21,379 nt of DNA from Bacteroidota bacterium. GTDB lineage: Bacteria > Bacteroidota > Bacteroidia > Chitinophagales > Chitinophagaceae. Position 1 is the first letter of the stretch; each line of letters opens with the position of its first letter. Position numbers and translations under genes: made by a program. The DNA is taken from positions 1-21,379 of the forward strand of contig JAEZDC010000009.1 in NCBI GenBank assembly GCA_023429825.1, given 5' to 3'. Shown here one piece after another: positions 16,731-21,379 of the stretch. The notes under the pieces were generated by a model, which saw only the letters and a list, made by a program, of their open reading frames with translations, was not told where the DNA came from and did not search any database.

Positions 16731-17573
16731 ATGATACGTATAAGTATAGCAATAATTGCGTTACTGATCAATTCATCCTGCTCAAAAAAATCTTCCGGTG
16801 GAGGTGGCGTATTGGTGGTACAGCCTCCTGTTGATAAGAATTGGCAATTCGAAACAAATCCAATGTGGAGTGATGAATTTGATTATATAGGGTTACCCAA
16901 CACTGCCAAATGGGGATACGATATAGGAGGAAGCGGTTGGGGTAATAATGAACTTCAGTACTACACTGATGTATTGAATAATGCCAAAGTGGAGAACGGC
17001 TTGCTCACCATCACAGCAAGAAAAGAAAATGTTGGTGGTAAAAACTATACTTCGGCAAGATTAGTCACAAAAAACAAAGGAGATTTTTTATATGGCAGGA
17101 TAGAGGTGAGAGCTAAGCTTCCATCCGGCAGAGGTACATGGCCTGCGATATGGATGTTGCCCACGGACTGGGCGTATGGTAACTGGCCAAAGAGCGGTGA
17201 GATCGATATTATGGAACATGTAGGCTACGATCCCAACAAAGTACTTTTCAGCGTACATACAGATGCATATAATCACAGCATTAACACACATAAAAGTGCT
17301 ACACAGGTAATACCTACTGCGATGACGGATTTTCATAAGTATCGACTGGACTGGACGCCATATGCAGTGCGGGGTTATTTCGACGATCAGCTTGTGTTCA
17401 CTTTCGTAAACGAAGGCAAAGGATTTTCTACCTGGCCTTTCGATAAAAGATTTCATCTCTTGCTCAACCTCGCAATCGGCGGTAACTGGGGTGGAGCACA
17501 AGGTGTAGACGATGCGATTTTCCCTACATCATTTCAAGTCGATTACGTGCGGGTTTACAAAATGATCGAATAA
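16731..17573 (+). CDS. GH16 family endo-beta-1,3-glucanase (laminarinase-like) lipoprotein
   Basis: Predicted surface endo-glucanase that cuts internal beta-1,3 (or mixed-linkage) glucan bonds with retention. It has 280 residues, essentially a lone catalytic domain. The N-terminus is a lipoprotein signal (Cys17 in NSSC) followed by a Ser/Lys/Gly-rich linker (SKKSSGGGG), suggesting anchoring at the cell surface. The GH16 active site E-x-D-x-x-E is intact in GEIDIMEHVG: nucleophile Glu157, Asp159, acid/base Glu162. Laminarinase-type signatures flank it: GWGNNELQYYT (69-79), GRGTWPAIWMLP (133-144) and LAIGGNWGG (247-255). The methionine between Asp159 and Glu162 is the bulged form typical of beta-1,3-glucanases rather than lichenases. 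The gene starts 21 nt after the PKD lipoprotein. A 95-nt gap with a possible hairpin follows. The family is certain and the beta-1,3 specificity likely. Confidence 0.95.
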   Translation: MIRISIAIIALLINSSCSKKSSGGGGVLVVQPPVDKNWQFETNPMWSDEFDYIGLPNTAKWGYDIGGSGWGNNELQYYTDVLNNAKVENGLLTITARKENVGGKNYTSARLVTKNKGDFLYGRIEVRAKLPSGRGTWPAIWMLPTDWAYGNWPKSGEIDIMEHVGYDPNKVLFSVHTDAYNHSINTHKSATQVIPTAMTDFHKYRLDWTPYAVRGYFDDQLVFTFVNEGKGFSTWPFDKRFHLLLNLAIGGNWGGAQGVDDAIFPTSFQVDYVRVYKMIE

Positions 17574-17608
17574 CAGTTTTATCATGGTTTAGCAATCAAT
17601 CGCTAGAT

Positions 17609-17651
17609 AGAGTGGATATGTTGGCTTCTATTGGCTGATAAACTCCACTCT
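17609..17651 (+). terminator. Inverted repeat in the GH16-GH5 gap (possible attenuator or processing hairpin)
   Basis: Perfect 8-bp arms AGAGTGGA (17609-17616) and TCCACTCT (17644-17651) enclose a 27-nt loop and are followed by TTTATTAAT. The loop contains TTGGCT twice (17621-17626 and 17631-17636). The stem is short and the loop long, so it is a weak terminator at best. It could reduce or stabilise transcript between the two enzyme genes. The rest of the 95-nt gap holds nothing recognisable. Confidence 0.3.
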
Positions 17652-17668
17652 TTATTAATCTGTCATCA

Positions 17669-19420
17669 ATGAGATCTATCCTTTTTTTTATATTGATCAG
17701 TTTCTGCATTCATTCTAATGCCCAGCTATTGAAAGCAAAAGGTAAAATGATAGTGGACGATAAAGGCAATGAAGTGCTCCTTCGTGGCATTGGCTTAGGT
17801 GGTTGGATGTTGCAGGAACCGTACATGTTGCAATTGTCGGGCATTGCCTCTAATCAAAAAGAGATCAGGCAAAGAATAAAAGAACTGGCAGGCGATGAGA
17901 ACACAGAAAGATTTTACCAGGCGTGGCTTGCCAATCATTGCACAAAAGCTGATGTAGATTCATTAGCTGCCTGGGGATTTAATTCTGTTCGCCTGCCAAT
18001 GCATTACAATCTATTCACTTTGCCCATTGAAGAAGAACCCGTTAAGGGAGCGAATACATGGCTGCAGAAAGGTTTTGATCTTACAGATAGTTTGTTGAGT
18101 TGGTGCAAGGCAAACAAGCTTTATCTCATACTGGATCTGCACGCAGCTCCCGGTGGGCAGGGAAGTGACATTCCCATTTCTGATCGGGATACTTCAAAAT
18201 CATCATTGTGGCAAAGTAAATTGAATCAACAAAAGACCATAGCACTCTGGAAAAAGCTAGCAGCCCGTTATGCAAAAGAGAAATGGATAGGGGCGTATGA
18301 TATCATCAACGAACCCAACTGGGGTTTTCAAAGCAGCGCAGACAAAAATGGTTGCGCTGAAAAAGAGAACGCACCACTGAGACAGTTAATGAAAGATATA
18401 ACTGCTGCCATTAGGGAAGTAGATAAACAACATCTTGTTATCATTGAAGGTAATTGCTGGGGTAATAATTACGAAGGTGTATTTCCATTATGGGATGATA
18501 ACCTCGCCGTCAGCTTTCACAAGTACTGGAACTTCACTGATCAGAATTCTATTCAACGATTTATTGATTACAGGGAAAAATACAATGTGCCGATATGGAT
18601 GGGAGAAAGCGGTGAGAACTCAAACGTGTGGTTCACCAATGCCATTGAATTATTAGAACAAAATAAGATCGGCTGGAACTGGTGGCCTTTGAAAAAACTA
18701 GGCATTAATAATCCCATCCAGGTGATCGCCAATAAAGGTTTTCAAAACATCATCAGCTATTGGAAAGGTAAAGGTTCAAAGCCTTCACAGGAAGAAGCCA
18801 CAACAGCTTTCATGCAGTTGGCGAAAGATGTGAACATCAAAAACGCAGTGATCCGCAAAGATGTGATCGATGCCATGTTCCGCCAGGTGCATTCAGCTGC
18901 GGTGAAACCTTTTAAACACCATACGATCCAAAGCAACGCGATTGTCTTTGCAGTGGATTATGATATGGGAAGATCAGGCTACGCATACCATGATGCAGAT
19001 ACAGGTAACTATTGGGTATCCACTACACATCGCACAGACTGGAACAAAGGCTGGAGCTATCGCAATGATGGAGTGGATATTGAAACTTGCAGGGACAGTA
19101 TCACGAATGGATATAGTGTTGGATGGATATCAGCCGATGAGTGGTTGCAATATTCTGTGTATGCACCACAGGAAACTTCATTCAACATTAATGTGCGATC
19201 TGCAGCGAAAGAAGAAGGTGCGATACAACTGATCGTAAAGCATAGTATCACCGATGCAGTCCTTCCTTCTACAGGCGATCATCAAAACTGGCAAACAACC
19301 ACTATTAAAAACATACAACTGCAGAAAGGTTGGAACCAGCTTCGCATCAAAGCAGTAAAGGGCGGGTTCAATCTTAACTACTTACAATTTATCAGTACTG
19401 ACAGCGTAAAGAGTAATTGA
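17669..19420 (+). CDS. GH5 family glycoside hydrolase with C-terminal CBM6
   Basis: Exported retaining glycanase of 583 residues. Signal peptide 1-19 ends NAQ and has no lipobox, so it is periplasmic or secreted rather than anchored. The GH5 domain covers about 20-370. The opening RGIGLGGWMLQEPYML resembles the RGVNLGGWL-type start of exo-beta-1,3-glucanase-like GH5 enzymes. Conserved residues are present: Arg108 (SVRLP), His158 (LDLHAAPGG), Asn214-Glu215 acid/base (INEPNWG), His284 and Tyr286 (SFHKYW), nucleophile Glu313 (WMGESGE), Trp338/339. Residues about 415-577 are a CBM6-like beta-sandwich (GYSVGWISADEWLQYSV, then GWNQLRIKAVKGGFNLNYLQF split across its C-terminus), a module that often binds beta-glucans. 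The neighbours argue for beta-1,3/1,6-glucan as substrate. The GH5 subfamily is not assigned. It lies 95 nt after GH16 and 19 nt before GH3. Confidence 0.92.
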   Translation: MRSILFFILISFCIHSNAQLLKAKGKMIVDDKGNEVLLRGIGLGGWMLQEPYMLQLSGIASNQKEIRQRIKELAGDENTERFYQAWLANHCTKADVDSLAAWGFNSVRLPMHYNLFTLPIEEEPVKGANTWLQKGFDLTDSLLSWCKANKLYLILDLHAAPGGQGSDIPISDRDTSKSSLWQSKLNQQKTIALWKKLAARYAKEKWIGAYDIINEPNWGFQSSADKNGCAEKENAPLRQLMKDITAAIREVDKQHLVIIEGNCWGNNYEGVFPLWDDNLAVSFHKYWNFTDQNSIQRFIDYREKYNVPIWMGESGENSNVWFTNAIELLEQNKIGWNWWPLKKLGINNPIQVIANKGFQNIISYWKGKGSKPSQEEATTAFMQLAKDVNIKNAVIRKDVIDAMFRQVHSAAVKPFKHHTIQSNAIVFAVDYDMGRSGYAYHDADTGNYWVSTTHRTDWNKGWSYRNDGVDIETCRDSITNGYSVGWISADEWLQYSVYAPQETSFNINVRSAAKEEGAIQLIVKHSITDAVLPSTGDHQNWQTTTIKNIQLQKGWNQLRIKAVKGGFNLNYLQFISTDSVKSN

Positions 19421-19439
19421 CAAAAGAAAATAGTATACA

Positions 19440-21379
19440 ATGGCAAAAAGAATTCTGACCGCAATTATTTTCATGCTCACCTGTATGATATCCAATGCAC
19501 AGGGAGCAGATACACTTGCAAAGATCAATGCATTGATAAAGCAGATGAGCTTGCAGGAAAAAGTACACATGATCCATGCGTCTTCATCTTTCACTTCAGG
19601 TGGAGTGCAACGTTTGGGAATAAGAGAGTTGGTAACAAGTGATGGCCCCCACGGTGTGAGACCTGAGCATGGAAGAGACTGGAATCTCGATAATAATCTC
19701 CTCGACTCTGGTACATATTTACCAACAGGTGTTTGTCTCGCTGCGACATGGAATCCAAAACTGGGTTATGCATTCGGCTCTGTATTAGGAAGTGAGGCCA
19801 ACTATCGTGGTAAAGATGTGATACTGGGGCCGGGTATCAATATCATTCGTTCGCCACTCAATGGAAGAAATTTTGAATACCAAAGTGAAGATCCTTACCT
19901 CGTTTCTCAAATGGTAGTAGGGTATGTAAAGGGTGTGCAGGACCAGGGTATATCTGCATGTGTAAAGCACTATGCGGCCAACAACCAGGAGACAAAAAGA
20001 TTTACCATCGATGTGCACATGAGTGAAAGAGCACTAAGAGAAATTTATTTGCCGGGGTTCAAAGCTGCGATTCAAAAAGGTGGTGCGAATACCATCATGG
20101 GTTCTTATAACAAATTCAGGGGTCAATGGGCATCGCAAAGCCATTACCTGCTCACACATATCTTAAGAAATGAATGGGGATTCAAAGGAGTTGCCATGAG
20201 TGATTGGGATGCAGTACACAACACCATGCAGGCTTTATGGAACGGGATGGACCTGGAGATGGGAACCGATCTCGGCATGTTGCCCAATCCCAACTATGGT
20301 AAGTTCTGGATGGGAGATACTGTAGTTGCTTTAGTAAAATCAGGAAGATTCCCTGAATACATGTTAGATGAAAAAGTCCGTCGCATTTTGTACGTGATGT
20401 ATAAAACCAAAATGCTCGACGGGCAAAGAAAGAAAGGAGAATACAATACGAAAGCACATCAACAAACAGCTTTGAAAGTTGCAGAAGAAGGGATCGTGTT
20501 ATTGAAAAATCAAAACAATATGCTTCCGCTTAATAAGACTGCTATAAAAAATATTGCAGTGATCGGTTACAATGCGGAAAGAAAACAATCGATGGGTGGC
20601 GGTAGTTCACAGGTCAGGGCTTTTTATGAAGTAACTCCGTTACAGGGATTGCAGAACTTTGCCAAAGGAGCAAACATCACTTATGCACCGGGATATGAAA
20701 TCAAAAGAGGCGCTGTTGCCAATACGGATATGATCTCCAAAGCGGTGGAAGCAGCATCTAAAGCAGATGTGGTAGTATATGTAGGAGGTTCAACACATGG
20801 ATACAATTATTCAGTCTGGAGAGACAATGCCTATGATGCAGAAGACACTGACAAGCCGGATATGAAAATGCCTTTCGGACAGGATGAGTTATTAAAAGCC
20901 GTACTGAAAGCCAATCCAAAAACCATAGTAGTGTTGATGGGGGGAGGTGCGATCGACATGAGCCAATGGATCGATCAAACACCGGTTGTGATGCAAAGCT
21001 GGTACCCTGGTATGGAAGGTGGAAATGCATTGGCGAAAATCATCTTCGGAGAAGTGAATCCTTCAGGTAAACTGCCCATGACCTTTCCAAAGAAATTGGA
21101 AGATCATGGTTCGCATGCATTGGGTGAATATCCCGGCGATACCACAAAACTCATTGTTCATTATCTCGATGATATCTATGTGGGCTATCGTTATTATGAT
21201 ACTTACAAAGTGGAACCCCAGTTTGCTTTTGGTCATGGATTATCGTACACCAATTTTCAATACAGTGATCTGAAAATAGCTACCACTGGAAAGAAAGCCA
21301 CCGTTTCATTCACCGTAAAGAACACCGGTAAGATGGCAGGAGCTGAGGTCGCACAGCTGTATGTAAGCCAGCCTAACGC
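19440..21379 (+). CDS. GH3 family beta-glucosidase (3' truncated by window)
   Basis: Retaining exo-hydrolase expected to release glucose from beta-gluco-oligosaccharides, probably in the periplasm. 646 codons are present and the frame is open at the window end. Start at the ATG 19440, 19 nt after GH5, gives a signal peptide ending ISNAQ without lipobox. The N-terminal barrel has SDGPHGVR (67-74), KHYAANNQE (176-184) and the nucleophile Asp255 in MSDWD. The alpha/beta sandwich domain runs from about 345 (EEGIVLLKN) to about 555, with acid/base candidate Glu468 in DAEDTDK, aligned to the usual E-G-x-D-R site with Lys replacing Arg. PSGKLPMTFP and FGHGLSYT lead into the C-terminal fibronectin-III-like domain, which begins near 605. 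Roughly 80-120 residues are likely missing. The family is certain; linkage preference is unproven. Confidence 0.95.
   Translation, partial: MAKRILTAIIFMLTCMISNAQGADTLAKINALIKQMSLQEKVHMIHASSSFTSGGVQRLGIRELVTSDGPHGVRPEHGRDWNLDNNLLDSGTYLPTGVCLAATWNPKLGYAFGSVLGSEANYRGKDVILGPGINIIRSPLNGRNFEYQSEDPYLVSQMVVGYVKGVQDQGISACVKHYAANNQETKRFTIDVHMSERALREIYLPGFKAAIQKGGANTIMGSYNKFRGQWASQSHYLLTHILRNEWGFKGVAMSDWDAVHNTMQALWNGMDLEMGTDLGMLPNPNYGKFWMGDTVVALVKSGRFPEYMLDEKVRRILYVMYKTKMLDGQRKKGEYNTKAHQQTALKVAEEGIVLLKNQNNMLPLNKTAIKNIAVIGYNAERKQSMGGGSSQVRAFYEVTPLQGLQNFAKGANITYAPGYEIKRGAVANTDMISKAVEAASKADVVVYVGGSTHGYNYSVWRDNAYDAEDTDKPDMKMPFGQDELLKAVLKANPKTIVVLMGGGAIDMSQWIDQTPVVMQSWYPGMEGGNALAKIIFGEVNPSGKLPMTFPKKLEDHGSHALGEYPGDTTKLIVHYLDDIYVGYRYYDTYKVEPQFAFGHGLSYTNFQYSDLKIATTGKKATVSFTVKNTGKMAGAEVAQLYVSQPN

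Noticed and set aside
1..21379. tRNA/rRNA genes, CRISPR arrays, insertion sequences, integrases or att sites
   Set aside because: None was recognised; nearly all sequence is accounted for by intact protein-coding genes with short gaps.

Overview
The window looks like chromosome of a Bacteroidota bacterium, most likely Chitinophagales/Chitinophagaceae-like (inference). The evidence is a SusC/SusD pair, a sensor/regulator of the Reg_prop-Y_Y_Y-LuxR type, large duplicated MacB/FtsX permeases, moderate-to-low GC, short A-rich gaps instead of clear Shine-Dalgarno sites, and signal peptides often ending in -AQ. No RNA genes, CRISPR arrays, insertion sequences or phage genes were seen.

Left third (1-8014, + strand): an export operon. 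It holds three tandem MacB/FtsX-type ABC permeases (the first cut by the window edge), then one MacB/LolD-type ATPase, then a TolC-like outer-membrane efflux protein. Spacing is 4 to 29 nt throughout. No HlyD/MacA-type adaptor is visible; it may lie upstream of the window. The substrate cannot be read from sequence.

Middle (8025-10928, - strand): a single membrane-spanning regulator with a periplasmic beta-propeller, a Y_Y_Y domain, one TM helix, a coiled coil and a LuxR-type HTH. It converges on the TolC gene with only 10 bp between stop codons and is divergent from the SusC gene. The divergent intergenic region (10929-11142) carries short repeated GATGTAGT motifs and a weak Bacteroidota-type promoter candidate for the SusC operon.

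Right half (11143-21379, + strand): a polysaccharide utilization locus, probably for beta-1,3-glucan (laminarin-like or microbial/fungal cell-wall glucan). The order is SusC transporter, SusD lipoprotein, PKD-containing surface glycan-binding lipoprotein, lipoprotein GH16 laminarinase, GH5-CBM6 exported glycanase, and GH3 beta-glucosidase (cut by the right edge). Inferred division of labour: surface capture by SusD and the PKD protein, surface endo-cleavage by GH16, uptake through SusC, and further breakdown to glucose by GH5 and GH3. The membrane regulator would sense an oligosaccharide and switch on the operon.

Three listed starts are set to the first plausible ATG rather than the longest open frame: TolC at 6605, SusC at 11143 and the regulator at 10928. 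Nothing here is clearly a new type of system. The most interesting points are the single-protein transmembrane regulator with candidate operator repeats, the unassigned C-terminal domain of the PKD protein, and the one-ATPase/many-permease array.
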